Part shown: positions 1 to 7,539 of the stretch, one piece after another
Position numbering within the stretch: the first letter of the stretch is position 1
How the letters are laid out: each line of letters begins with the position of its first letter
DNA from: Candidatus Bathyarchaeota archaeon
Lineage (GTDB): Archaea; Thermoproteota; Bathyarchaeia; TCS64
Length of the DNA: 64,000 nt
Reading direction: 5' to 3'
Assembly: GCA_020346605.1 (NCBI GenBank)
Contig: CP070784.1
Coordinates: 1,372,292 to 1,436,291, forward strand
Made by a program: the position numbers and the translations under genes
Notes under the pieces: model-generated
Told to the model about the DNA's origin: nothing
The model's input: the letters and a program-made list of their open reading frames with translations, nothing else
Databases searched by the model: none

Positions 1-145
1 CCCCGTCCCGCACAAGATACTCCTGCCCTTTCTCATGGATATAGCATGGACCCATCCAATCTTTCTTCTCGATTGGATATTCATCCTCGAACACATCGTC
101 TGGGTGAAAAACTCTGAGGACCGTGATTTTTAGATCAGACACCAT
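1..145 (-). CDS. TIGR04076 family protein, N-terminal part only
   Basis: A reading frame starts at an ATG at 145 and runs off the left edge, giving 48 residues. The N-terminus (MVSDLKITV, then a PDDVF segment, then WMGPC and GQEYLV) resembles the short TIGR04076 family, whose members begin with a K/R-I-T-V strand and carry a conserved PC and a GxEF/Y-type motif. The family has no established biochemical role. It is transcribed leftward, with about 200 AT-rich bases separating it from the next candidate gene. The C-terminal part is outside the window, so completeness cannot be judged. Confidence 0.7.
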   Translation of the reverse strand, partial: MVSDLKITVLRVFHPDDVFEDEYPIEKKDWMGPCYIHEKGQEYLVRDG

Positions 146-341
146 ACGATCAATGAATCACGGACCACCCATATAACCTCGCGCAAGCGGGCGTGTCAGC
201 AATCACATCGCGCGCTGCGCGTGGCGCGCGCCATCAATCAGAATCATCTGATGTTGTTGTCCCCTGTAACTCACCCCGTTGTGTGTAGTTAAATTTTAAC
301 CCTGAACACTCAAATCTGGGGAACAGGGGAAAAAGAACACG
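146..341. other. Intergenic stretch, no gene seen
   Basis: No convincing coding frame is visible. Around 205-235 there is a run of short GC palindromes (repeated GCGCGC elements), which contrasts with the AT-rich sequence further right. No tRNA or recognisable promoter pair was identified. Confidence 0.4.
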
Positions 342-509
342 CTAGTATCCCTTGATGAGCCTTCTCGCTACATTCCAGAGTATAATTACTACTATGAGAG
401 CTGTGAACAATGTGAAAATGGGGGGTGCTCCTGCACGCGCGCGTTGTATTATTAAAAAAAGTATTATCAGAGCGAATATTGAGAAGATAAAATTTCTTAT
501 CTGACTCAT
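342..509 (-). CDS. Possible small two-helix membrane protein
   Basis: The frame could begin further upstream (671), but the most protein-like part starts at the ATG at 509 and encodes 55 residues. It has two hydrophobic segments (about residues 6-21 and 28-47) separated by a short RARAG loop, and a basic C-terminus (RRLIKGY). No Shine-Dalgarno sequence is seen before 509. I do not recognise the family. The composition is AT-rich, so this may be a spurious frame; the paired transmembrane segments and basic tail are the only support. Confidence 0.35.
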   Translation of the reverse strand: MSQIRNFIFSIFALIILFLIIQRARAGAPPIFTLFTALIVVIILWNVARRLIKGY

Positions 510-818
510 CTCATGTAAATGATAGTCTTTGAGATAATAAACACACCCACGCACACCCTTGGGAGTCAAGGGTTGAAAAAAATATGCAACAAATTTTCGA
601 TGGAAGGGGATAAGGGAAAGAAAATAAATTAATCGCGCGCGTGTTGGGCTCAATTTTATCATTAAAAACAATTTTCTTTATGGATTCGAGACTGGTCATA
701 CTCTGTTAGCTCGCGCTTTGACACTATTACTCACTTGAAGTGACCACGATAGGTGAGTTGCCCTTTATTACCGGACCTCGCAAAGTCTTGATCGATAAGC
801 CAGGAATAGGTGAGATGG
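510..818. other. AT-rich intergenic region upstream of the zinc-ribbon/DUF4097 gene
   Basis: About 300 bases with no convincing gene. A leftward extension of the small membrane-protein frame reaches 671, but its composition does not look coding. The last 10 bases contain GGTGAG, which probably serves the ATG at 819. Confidence 0.4.
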
Positions 819-1898
819 ATGCTGTATTGCACAAAATGCGGCGAGGAGCTCCCCGACGACGCAAACTTCTGCCACAAGTGCGGTGAGAGGACGGAGAAGG
901 GGATCGAAGAAAGCGCCCCCGAGGTGAGCCACAGGAGGGCAGACTGGGAGGACGAACTGGAGGAGGCCGTGTCGAGCGCGGCCAAGGGCGTAGAGGAGGG
1001 CCTCCAGGCCGCCTTCGAGGGGATCCGGGGGGCCAGGTGGGGCCACAACAAGTACAGGGTGGAGGAGGACAAGTCCTACAGCGGCGAGGTCGCCACTGGA
1101 AGGGTGTTCTTCTCGGTCATGAACCACAACGGCGTCGTGAAGGTCTCGACGTGGGACAAGCCGGAGTACAAGATCGACATGACCGTTAAGGCCTGGGGCT
1201 ACACCAAGGAGGAGGCCGAGGCAAACCTGGATGAGCTCAAGATCGAGCTCAACGATACGGACGACGAGGACCAGAAGAGGCTGATACTTGACATCGAGCG
1301 CCCAGCGGACACGTGGAGGAGATACTCAGTCGACGTAGACGTCGTCCTCCCTGCGTCCACAGAGAACGACCTCGACGTCAGCTCCAGCAACGGCGGCATC
1401 AGCGTTAACGAAGTGAAGGGCAAGACGCTGAAGATGAGCACGAGCAACGGCAGGTTGAAGCTGAGAGACCTCTCGGCCGAACTGCTGTCGGGGAAGACCA
1501 GCAATGGACGCATCACCCTCGACAACGTGACTGCAGATCGGCTAGAATGCAGGACCAGCAACGGCCGGATTGAAGGGAAGGTTGACGCCGTGGAAGCCTT
1601 CCTCAGGACCAGCAACGGCAAGGTGGACCTCGACCTCCCGTGCGCCAGGAGCGGCGAGTACGAGCTCAAGACTAGTAACGGGAGCGTGCAGGTTAACGTA
1701 GAGGAGAGCCCGTCCGTGGGCTTCGACCTGGACCTGCACACGAGCATGAGCACGGTCAGAGTAAACGTACCAGACCTGGTCTACACGAGAAACAGAAGAC
1801 ACTCCAAGAGGGCCAAGACCGCCAACTACGAATCCAAGGAAGTCAAGATCTACATCGACGCAAGCACTTCCAACGGCAGTGTAAGGGTAAACTCGTGA
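819..1898 (+). CDS. Zinc-ribbon plus DUF4097 repeat protein
   Basis: The protein is 359 residues from the ATG at 819; a GTG at 810 is in frame, but the ATG gives the usual zinc-ribbon N-terminus. Four cysteines in two CxxC pairs lie within the first 25 residues. An acidic linker follows, then a long DUF4097-type region built of repeated TSNGxI/V units, which typically folds as a beta-solenoid. No signal peptide or membrane segment is visible, so it is probably cytoplasmic. Function is unknown; DUF4097 proteins are often near envelope or stress genes. A second DUF4097 protein with membrane helices lies 3.4 kb away on the opposite strand, which suggests paralogues with different locations. Confidence 0.85.
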   Translation: MLYCTKCGEELPDDANFCHKCGERTEKGIEESAPEVSHRRADWEDELEEAVSSAAKGVEEGLQAAFEGIRGARWGHNKYRVEEDKSYSGEVATGRVFFSVMNHNGVVKVSTWDKPEYKIDMTVKAWGYTKEEAEANLDELKIELNDTDDEDQKRLILDIERPADTWRRYSVDVDVVLPASTENDLDVSSSNGGISVNEVKGKTLKMSTSNGRLKLRDLSAELLSGKTSNGRITLDNVTADRLECRTSNGRIEGKVDAVEAFLRTSNGKVDLDLPCARSGEYELKTSNGSVQVNVEESPSVGFDLDLHTSMSTVRVNVPDLVYTRNRRHSKRAKTANYESKEVKIYIDASTSNGSVRVNS

Positions 1899-1911
1899 TC
1901 TCCCCACAACC

Positions 1912-1917
1912 TTTTTT
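1912..1917 (+). terminator. Oligo-T terminator candidate
   Basis: A run of six T residues begins 13 bases after the DUF4097 stop codon, followed by CTTTC. Archaeal transcription commonly ends at such T tracts without a hairpin. Confidence 0.45.
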
Positions 1918-1986
1918 CTTTCAGTACATCCTTAGATCGAGTTTTTATATTGAGCCAAAATTGTACTCAGGCTGGGTGGTAGTGGA

Positions 1987-2763
1987 TCATTCGTGGAACA
2001 GCAAACCCAGGTACCACATCACTGCTAGGCCCACTACGAACACAGCGAACTGTACTACCGACTTCGCGAAGTCCCTTTCTTTCTGGAGCTCCGGGACCAA
2101 CTCCGAGGCGGCGAGGTAGAGGAACGCTCCGGCGGAGAAAGCCACGAGGAGCCCGCTCAGGGCGTCCACCGTCTCAAGGAAGAAGACCGCGAACACGCCT
2201 CCCAGGACAACGGACAGGGACGCCATGAAGTTGGCAACTAGGGCCCTGGTCCTGTCGAAGCCCGCGTAGATCAGGATCCCGTAGTCCCCCATCTCCTGGG
2301 GCAGCTCGTGGAAGATTACCGCGACGGTGGTGGCGATCCCGACATGGGCCCCCACGGTGAAGCTCGCGGCGATGATCATTCCGTCGATGAAGTTGTGGAT
2401 GCCGTCGCCCAGGATGTTCAGGTAGGCGAAGCCCCTCGTGGTGACCCTCTCGTCGTCCATTTGATGGATGTCGTCGTGGTGGCCGTGGCCGTGGTACCAG
2501 TAGATGAAGCGCTCCAGCACGAAGAAAGCCACGAAGCCCCCGGCTATGTAGATGAAGACCACCGACTCGTCAACGAGCTCCACCGCCTCGGGGAGGAGGT
2601 CAAAGAGGGAGGCGCCGAGGATGGTTCCGCCGGAGAAGGCGACTAGGAAGTAGAGTATCGAGTGCAGCGTCTTTTCCCTGAGCGAGAGGGCGATGATACC
2701 GCTCAGGGAGAAGAGGCTAACGACGACCGTCGCCAAGATAATGTTAACGTACGGAGTGGCCAT
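1987..2763 (-). CDS. ZIP family divalent metal transporter
   Basis: This membrane protein of about 258 residues has roughly eight hydrophobic helices. Two ZIP signatures are present: HNFIDG at residues 123-128 and HELPQE at 152-157, which form the metal-binding site in helices 4 and 5. A histidine-rich loop (residues 91-100) lies between helices 3 and 4, as is usual for the family. I used the ATG at 2763; a TTG two codons upstream is possible. ZIP proteins move Zn, Fe or related ions into the cytoplasm. It sits 38 bases downstream of the P-type ATPase on the same strand, so the two may be cotranscribed, pairing an importer with an exporter. The exact metal cannot be read from sequence. Confidence 0.9.
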   Translation of the reverse strand: MATPYVNIILATVVVSLFSLSGIIALSLREKTLHSILYFLVAFSGGTILGASLFDLLPEAVELVDESVVFIYIAGGFVAFFVLERFIYWYHGHGHHDDIHQMDDERVTTRGFAYLNILGDGIHNFIDGMIIAASFTVGAHVGIATTVAVIFHELPQEMGDYGILIYAGFDRTRALVANFMASLSVVLGGVFAVFFLETVDALSGLLVAFSAGAFLYLAASELVPELQKERDFAKSVVQFAVFVVGLAVMWYLGLLFHE

Positions 2764-2801
2764 GGACAATCAAGGATAATTGAAAACGACTCTTAGTAAA
2801 G

Positions 2802-4757
2802 TTAATGGCTGACACGCTGTTGCCCCTCAGATCTCTCTAGAGAGGCCCCGTCCCTGATGCCCCCAAGCCTGATCGAGTTCAGGATGACCGTCAGGCTGAG
2901 ACCCATGTCCCCTACGGCCACCGCCATCCAGAGGCTTACGAGTCCCGTGAAGGCGAGTACGGCGACGATCAGCTTCACCAGGATGGAGGTGGCGATGTTT
3001 TCCCTGATCCTGCTCATCGTGGCCCTGCTGAGCCTGGTGAGGTAGGTGATGCGCCGTATCTCGTCTTCCATCAACGCCACGTCGGCAGTCTCCAGCGCAG
3101 CGTCGCTCCCGATGGCTCCCATCGCAATCCCCACGTCGGCCGCCGCCAGGGCGGGGGCGTCGTTGACACCGTCTCCTACCATGGCCACCGGGCCATACCT
3201 GTCCCTGAGCCCCTCAATGGCCTCCACCTTCTCCTCCGGGAGCAAGCTGGACACGTATCCGTCCAGATCCAGCCTGTCAGCTATGGCCTGGGCCGTCTCC
3301 TCATTGTCTCCCGTTAACATCTCGACCCTCATGCCCTGCCGCTTCAGCTCCGCCACGGTCTCCTCGACGCCGTCCCTGACCTTGTCCATCAGGGCTATGG
3401 CCCCAACTACGCAGTCGTCCTCGGAGACCAGGACGACGGTCTTCCCCTGGGACTCCAGCTTCTCCAATACGCCATCAACTAGGGGGATGTCCAGCTCCTC
3501 GAAGAGCCTTATGTTCCCTATGCAGCAGGTCTTGTCGTCTATGCATGCCTCGACACCCCTGCCTACGTAGGCCTTGAACTCCGTGGTCTCCTCTATCTCG
3601 ACTCCATCGGCTTCGGCCTTCTCCAGGATCGCCTTGGCTATGGGGTGCTCGGCCTTGGCCTCCAGTGCGGCCGCCCGCCTAAGCACCTCCCTCTCGGGGA
3701 GGGTCGTGGAGACGATGTCCGTCACTCCCAGCTCCCCCAGTGTGAGTGTCCCTGTCTTGTCGAAGGCGAAGACCTTAGTCCCGCTCACCTGCTCGATAAA
3801 GGTGCTCCCCTTGACGAGGACTCCGTTCCTGCTGGCGCTCGTTATCGCCGAGACCATGGCGACGGGTGTGGAGATGGCGAGGGCGCAGGGGCACGCCACC
3901 ACGAGCATCACGAGCGCCCTGTAGACCCATTGATGGGAGGGATGGCCCATGAGCAGCGGGGGCAGCACCGCCACGAGGACGGCCAGGACTATCACTGTGG
4001 GAGTGTAGACCCTTGCGAAGCGGTCCACGAAGCCCTCCGTTGGTGAGCGCCTCTCCTCCGCCTCCTCGACGAGCTCAAGTATCCTGGCCAGCAGCGTCTC
4101 CTCGGCTATCTTGCTCACCTTGACGGCGAGGAACCCGTCCAGGTTGATGGTGCCCGCGTAGACGTCGCTACCGACCTCGACCGAGACGGGGTTCGACTCC
4201 CCCGTGATGGTGGCCTGGTCTACGCTCGAGGCCCCCTCAATGATCGTGCCGTCCAGGGGAAGGCGGTCGCCGGGCCTCACGACGAAGACCTCTCCCGGCC
4301 AGACTTCGCCGATAGGTACTACCTCCTCCTCGCCGCTCCTCCTCACCGTCGCCACCTCCGGCTTCAACTCCATGAGAGCCTCGATGGAGTGGCGCGCCCG
4401 GTCCGCGGCCATGTCTTCTAGCTTCTCGGCGATGCTGTAGAGGAACACCACAGCAGCTCCTTCCTCCAGATGGCCGATGGCGAAGGCCCCGAGGGCGGCT
4501 ATGGTGATGAGCAGGTTGATGCTGATGTGCATCCTGAGGAGGTTCCTCACCCCAAGCTCGGCTATCTTATAACCCGACAGCGCCATCGTCACCAACAGCA
4601 GCAGGTCCGAAGGGAAGGAGGGCCCCTGGAAGAACCTGAGAATCAGGCCCACCGATATGGTGACGACAGAGATTGCTAGGGGGATCCAGCCCCCCTCGGT
4701 GTGCTCGTGGGTGTGGACGCGCCCATCGTTGTCGTCGTAGTCGTGTTCGTGGCTCAA
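2802..4757 (-). CDS. P1B-type heavy-metal-exporting ATPase, Zn/Cd/Pb class
   Basis: The protein is 651 residues and exports soft divalent metals using ATP. Motifs in order: TGES (185-188, actuator domain), CPC (289-291, transmembrane metal site), DKTGT (333-337, phosphorylated Asp), HP (371-372) and GDGVND (528-533). A Lys in the next-to-last helix (about 595) and a DxG motif (about 617) match the ZntA-like P1B-2 subgroup. There is no N-terminal HMA domain; instead the first 20 residues are His- and Asp-rich and may bind metal. The start is a TTG at 4757, with AAAGGAG upstream. It is divergent from the NikR-like regulator and upstream of the ZIP gene, which suggests metal-responsive control. 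Confidence 0.93.
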   Translation of the reverse strand: MSHEHDYDDNDGRVHTHEHTEGGWIPLAISVVTISVGLILRFFQGPSFPSDLLLLVTMALSGYKIAELGVRNLLRMHISINLLITIAALGAFAIGHLEEGAAVVFLYSIAEKLEDMAADRARHSIEALMELKPEVATVRRSGEEEVVPIGEVWPGEVFVVRPGDRLPLDGTIIEGASSVDQATITGESNPVSVEVGSDVYAGTINLDGFLAVKVSKIAEETLLARILELVEEAEERRSPTEGFVDRFARVYTPTVIVLAVLVAVLPPLLMGHPSHQWVYRALVMLVVACPCALAISTPVAMVSAITSASRNGVLVKGSTFIEQVSGTKVFAFDKTGTLTLGELGVTDIVSTTLPEREVLRRAAALEAKAEHPIAKAILEKAEADGVEIEETTEFKAYVGRGVEACIDDKTCCIGNIRLFEELDIPLVDGVLEKLESQGKTVVLVSEDDCVVGAIALMDKVRDGVEETVAELKRQGMRVEMLTGDNEETAQAIADRLDLDGYVSSLLPEEKVEAIEGLRDRYGPVAMVGDGVNDAPALAAADVGIAMGAIGSDAALETADVALMEDEIRRITYLTRLSRATMSRIRENIATSILVKLIVAVLAFTGLVSLWMAVAVGDMGLSLTVILNSIRLGGIRDGASLERSEGQQRVSH

Positions 4758-4876
4758 CGGAGAAAGCTTCTCCTTTCAAGGCTACGGTCCGAGTACAATT
4801 TATTAATATAATGCTACGGAACGCCCTATTTTTCATAATTATTATTAATTTCGATGAGATTCTTAGTAAGATCGTT
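4758..4876. promoter_or_regulatory. Shared divergent promoter region of ATPase and NikR-like genes
   Basis: This 119-base region separates divergent genes. A TATA-like stretch sits at about 4799-4811 for the leftward ATPase. The heptamer GCTACGG occurs twice in direct orientation (4781-4787 and 4813-4819), 32 bases apart, flanking the TATA-like box. A 6-bp hairpin (4759-4764 with 4768-4773) abuts the ATPase start. These are plausible regulator sites, but no perfect NikR-type palindrome was found. Confidence 0.5.
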
Positions 4877-5290
4877 ATGATGGTCATCAGCATCTCGCTC
4901 ACCTCCGATCTCCTGGAGCGTCTCGACGACTTCGTGAAGAGCTCGGGCTACTCCAGCCGCTCGGAGGCCATCAGGTTCGCTGTAAGGGACGTCCTTTCAA
5001 ATTTTGCACTCCAGCGGCTGGAGCGGGGCCTGGTGGTGGCGACGGTCACCGTCGTCTCGGACAGGGAGAGCAGGGACGTGAATACGCACCTCATGGAGCT
5101 CAGGCACGAGTTCGACGAGTTCATAATAAGCAACATGCACTTCCATGTAGGTAACGGCTCCTGCGTGGATATCTACATAGTCAGAGGGGGCTCCGACGTG
5201 GCACTGGACTTCGTCCTCAGGGTGAGGGCGGTGCGAGGGATCTCCGAGGTCAAGTACACGATGACACCCGTGCTGGAGCCCTCTCCCTAG
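4877..5290 (+). CDS. nikR: NikR-like ribbon-helix-helix metalloregulator
   Basis: The protein is 137 residues from the first ATG of an ATG-ATG pair. The N-terminal 40 residues form a ribbon-helix-helix DNA-binding domain. The C-terminal domain matches the NikR metal-binding ACT-like fold. His77, His88, His90 and Cys96 have exactly the 11-2-6 spacing of the square-planar nickel ligands of E. coli NikR (His76, His87, His89, Cys95). It is divergent from the P-type ATPase and ZIP genes, so it probably controls them in response to nickel or a similar metal. Since the ATPase looks Zn/Cd-type, the physiological metal is open. The frame is open further upstream, but that part does not look coding. 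Confidence 0.88.
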   Translation: MMVISISLTSDLLERLDDFVKSSGYSSRSEAIRFAVRDVLSNFALQRLERGLVVATVTVVSDRESRDVNTHLMELRHEFDEFIISNMHFHVGNGSCVDIYIVRGGSDVALDFVLRVRAVRGISEVKYTMTPVLEPSP

Positions 5291-5314
5291 CTCGGTGAAC
5301 GACAGCCTCGAAGC

Positions 5315-6385
5315 CTAGGACCCTATGTAGACGGCCCCGTTCGTCGTCGAGGCCTTTATCTGGATCTGGATCGCCTTTGTGCTGTAGCCAGATGTCTCGG
5401 CCTCCTTGTGCCTGGACGTGTCGACGTCGTAGTCGAGCCCAGACACGTCGAAGGTGACCCTTCCGTTGGTGGTCCTTCCGATCAGGCTGTACCCCACGTC
5501 CGGGATCCGATCCAGTTCGACATCCACGTTGCCGTTCGTGGCTCCGAGGTCGTAACTTCCGTCTCGGGTGGGTGGTATCGTGAGATCTATCGCGCCGTTG
5601 ACGGTCGAAGCGGTCATTTCCTCTACCCCCACTGTGCCGGTGACGCGTCCGTTGGTGGTGGAGCCTCGCACTGAATTGGCGTTGACGTGGTCAAGAACGA
5701 TGTCTCCGTTCGTTGTCGTCAGCCTGATGTCCCCCCCTGAGAGCTGCGCCGCGCTGAGCCCTCCGTTGACTGTGGTCACGTCTAGGTCGATGATCGCGTC
5801 CGACGGGAGTGTAAGGACCATCGAGACGGTGACCCTCCTCCAGGTGAGCCTAGGTACGTTGACTGTGAGGACGAGCTCGAGCCTCCCCCCGACGGTGCTC
5901 TCGTCGAGGGTGACGTCGACCTTTTCGAATGCGCTCTCTGCGTCAGATTGCGACGTGCCCCTCGCCTTCACTGTAATGTTCAGGTCGTACTCGTCTCTGC
6001 TCCAGGTCTCCACCTCTAACCCGCCGTTAACGTTCTCGACCTCGAAGAGAATGTCCTGCGCGGTCGCCTGCCCGCTGAAGTTCATCGTTCCACCCATTGT
6101 GACTGGGTAGATGCCGCTGTCGAAGCCCCCGGTTATGATCTGGCTCGGACCGGAGACGACTAGGAGAGCGATTATCAGGCCAAGGGTGAACCATGTGATG
6201 GCTCCGGTGAGAGGGAGGCCGGGATTCATGCGGGAGAGAAGCGAGGAGGCGACGATGGCCCCTCCTGCCAGTATCATTATCCACGCTATGAGATCGGCTG
6301 AGACGGTCATGTTCGTGAAGAAGAGCCATCCAAGGCCGATGCCGATCAGGAAACCGCCGAAGCCGAGACCTTTAGTCCTCGCCAT
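5315..6385 (-). CDS. Membrane-anchored DUF4097 protein
   Basis: The protein is 356 residues from the ATG at 6385. The N-terminus has about three hydrophobic helices within the first 85 residues. A DUF4097 region follows with many TTNG/TVNG units spaced about 20 residues apart, the usual sign of a beta-solenoid. It ends 25 bases after the NikR-like gene, in convergent orientation. It resembles the zinc-ribbon DUF4097 protein at 819-1898 in its repeat domain, but has membrane helices instead of a zinc ribbon. The repeat domain could face outside or inside. Function is unknown. Confidence 0.85.
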   Translation of the reverse strand: MARTKGLGFGGFLIGIGLGWLFFTNMTVSADLIAWIMILAGGAIVASSLLSRMNPGLPLTGAITWFTLGLIIALLVVSGPSQIITGGFDSGIYPVTMGGTMNFSGQATAQDILFEVENVNGGLEVETWSRDEYDLNITVKARGTSQSDAESAFEKVDVTLDESTVGGRLELVLTVNVPRLTWRRVTVSMVLTLPSDAIIDLDVTTVNGGLSAAQLSGGDIRLTTTNGDIVLDHVNANSVRGSTTNGRVTGTVGVEEMTASTVNGAIDLTIPPTRDGSYDLGATNGNVDVELDRIPDVGYSLIGRTTNGRVTFDVSGLDYDVDTSRHKEAETSGYSTKAIQIQIKASTTNGAVYIGS

Positions 6386-6462
6386 GCTGAACCGCCACAA
6401 TAAAGGAAGGGCAGCTTAAAATCTTTGATAGAAGAAGGGAACCCGCTTTGACTGTGAGTTTA

Positions 6463-6515
6463 TGGAAGCCAGAGCCGGAATCGAACGGGGTTTCACATCT
6501 CCTCCCTGGCTTCCA
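6463..6515 (-). other. tRNA-like hairpin (acceptor/T-arm-like minihelix)
   Basis: Ten-base perfect complementary arms (6463-6472 and 6506-6515) enclose a sequence that, read on the minus strand, holds GTTCGATTCC, a typical T-loop core. The apparent T stem pairs poorly (three of five pairs) and there is no D or anticodon arm, so this is not a normal tRNA. A nested hairpin (6504-6509 with 6513-6518) competes with the outer stem. The block is flanked by imperfect direct repeats at about 6446-6465 and 6523-6545. It may be a tRNA remnant, a terminator-like structure or a small RNA. Confidence 0.4.
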
Positions 6516-6609
6516 GGGTCTACTTTGGACTGTGCGTTTATCGGGATGATGTCACATCGTTGATGTGTTCCAAGTTACAGAACGTGTGGATTGGACCAGT
6601 TGGTTCCCT

Positions 6610-6867
6610 TTACTTGTTTCGCTCCAGTGACTCGCCGTATGTTATCAGCGTGATCGTCGTCTTGACGCTGTCCAGGCGCCTGATGTTGTTGAAAACTATC
6701 TCCTTGACTTTGTCCATGGACTCGGCCTCCACCTGCACGATCACGTCGTAGATGCCGTACAGCGAATGGATACCTGTTATGCCATTCACGTTGCTAAGCT
6801 CCCTGACCACGTCGTTCTCCTGACCTAGCTCGGTGTTGATCAGAACATACGCTTTCACATTGACCAC
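6610..6867 (-). CDS. Stand-alone Lrp/AsnC ligand-binding (RAM) domain protein
   Basis: The protein is about 85 residues from a GTG at 6867; a TTG seven codons upstream is also in frame. It matches the beta-alpha-beta-beta-alpha-beta RAM/ACT-like domain of Lrp/AsnC regulators, with the typical GIYDVIVQV strand and a hydrophobic I-T-L-I-T-Y C-terminal strand. No helix-turn-helix is present. Such single-domain proteins form rings, bind amino acids and may modulate full-length Lrp regulators. No amino-acid operon adjoins it directly, so the partner is unknown. Confidence 0.82.
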   Translation of the reverse strand: MVNVKAYVLINTELGQENDVVRELSNVNGITGIHSLYGIYDVIVQVEAESMDKVKEIVFNNIRRLDSVKTTITLITYGESLERNK

Positions 6868-7038
6868 TCTTCTGGGATCCTCTATCAATTACTTTGCAGG
6901 TATGCTATTTCTATGTTTTGTAGTACGTAGAACGCCCGTGAATAGTTCTTGCTCCATGCAACATAGCCACCTGGACAGCAGATGTGTGTTCTAAATCTTT
7001 TATTCCGTGGGTTCCAGTCAATCTCTGGAGTTTCAACC

Positions 7039-7533
7039 ATGCTGGAACTCAGGAGATATCAGGGGGAGGATCTGGTGCCGTGCCGAGGGCTCTGGAGCGA
7101 GTTGACGGAGTGGCACCGCACGATCTACGAGGACCCGACCATCGGAGGGTCCGACCCAGGCAAGTATTTTGACGAGTATCTGGCGAAGGTGGGCGGCGAG
7201 AACCTCTGGGTCGCCGTGCGCGACGGGGCGGTGGTGGGGCTGGCGGGATTGATGGGCGAGGGGGAGGAGGTCGAGGTGGAGCCTGTCGTCGTGAGTGCCC
7301 CGCACCGTGGGAGCGGCGTGGGGTGCATGCTCGTGGAGGAAATGGTCGATGAGGCCCGGAAGAGGGGCGTGAAGTACATGAGCGTGCGGCCCGTTGCGAG
7401 GAACCTGAAGGCGCTCGAGTTCTTCGCCAACCGGGGGTTCGTGAACGTGGGGCATATCGAGCTCTTCATGGACCTTACTGGCGGTAGCTGGAGGAGCGGG
7501 ATCAGGCTCTTCGACCGCGATTACAGTTACTGA
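7039..7533 (+). CDS. GNAT family N-acetyltransferase
   Basis: The protein is 164 residues from the ATG at 7039; the open frame begins earlier, but the upstream residues do not fit the fold. The acetyl-CoA binding motif A is clear (PHRGSGVGCMLVEEM, matching R/QxxGxG/A), followed by a RNLKALEFFANRGF motif B-like segment. GNAT enzymes transfer an acetyl group from acetyl-CoA to an amine; the substrate cannot be predicted. The stop codon is six bases before the end of the convergent amidohydrolase gene. Confidence 0.85.
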   Translation: MLELRRYQGEDLVPCRGLWSELTEWHRTIYEDPTIGGSDPGKYFDEYLAKVGGENLWVAVRDGAVVGLAGLMGEGEEVEVEPVVVSAPHRGSGVGCMLVEEMVDEARKRGVKYMSVRPVARNLKALEFFANRGFVNVGHIELFMDLTGGSWRSGIRLFDRDYSY

Positions 7534-7539
7534 GATGAG

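Noticed and set aside
205-240. GC palindromes as a possible CRISPR or repeat element
   Set aside because: They are short, irregular and not repeated elsewhere in the window.
1199-1753. Long minus-strand frame inside the zinc-ribbon/DUF4097 gene
   Set aside because: Its repetitive Leu/Pro/Ser composition mirrors the TSNG repeats of the real gene on the opposite strand, so it is a shadow frame.
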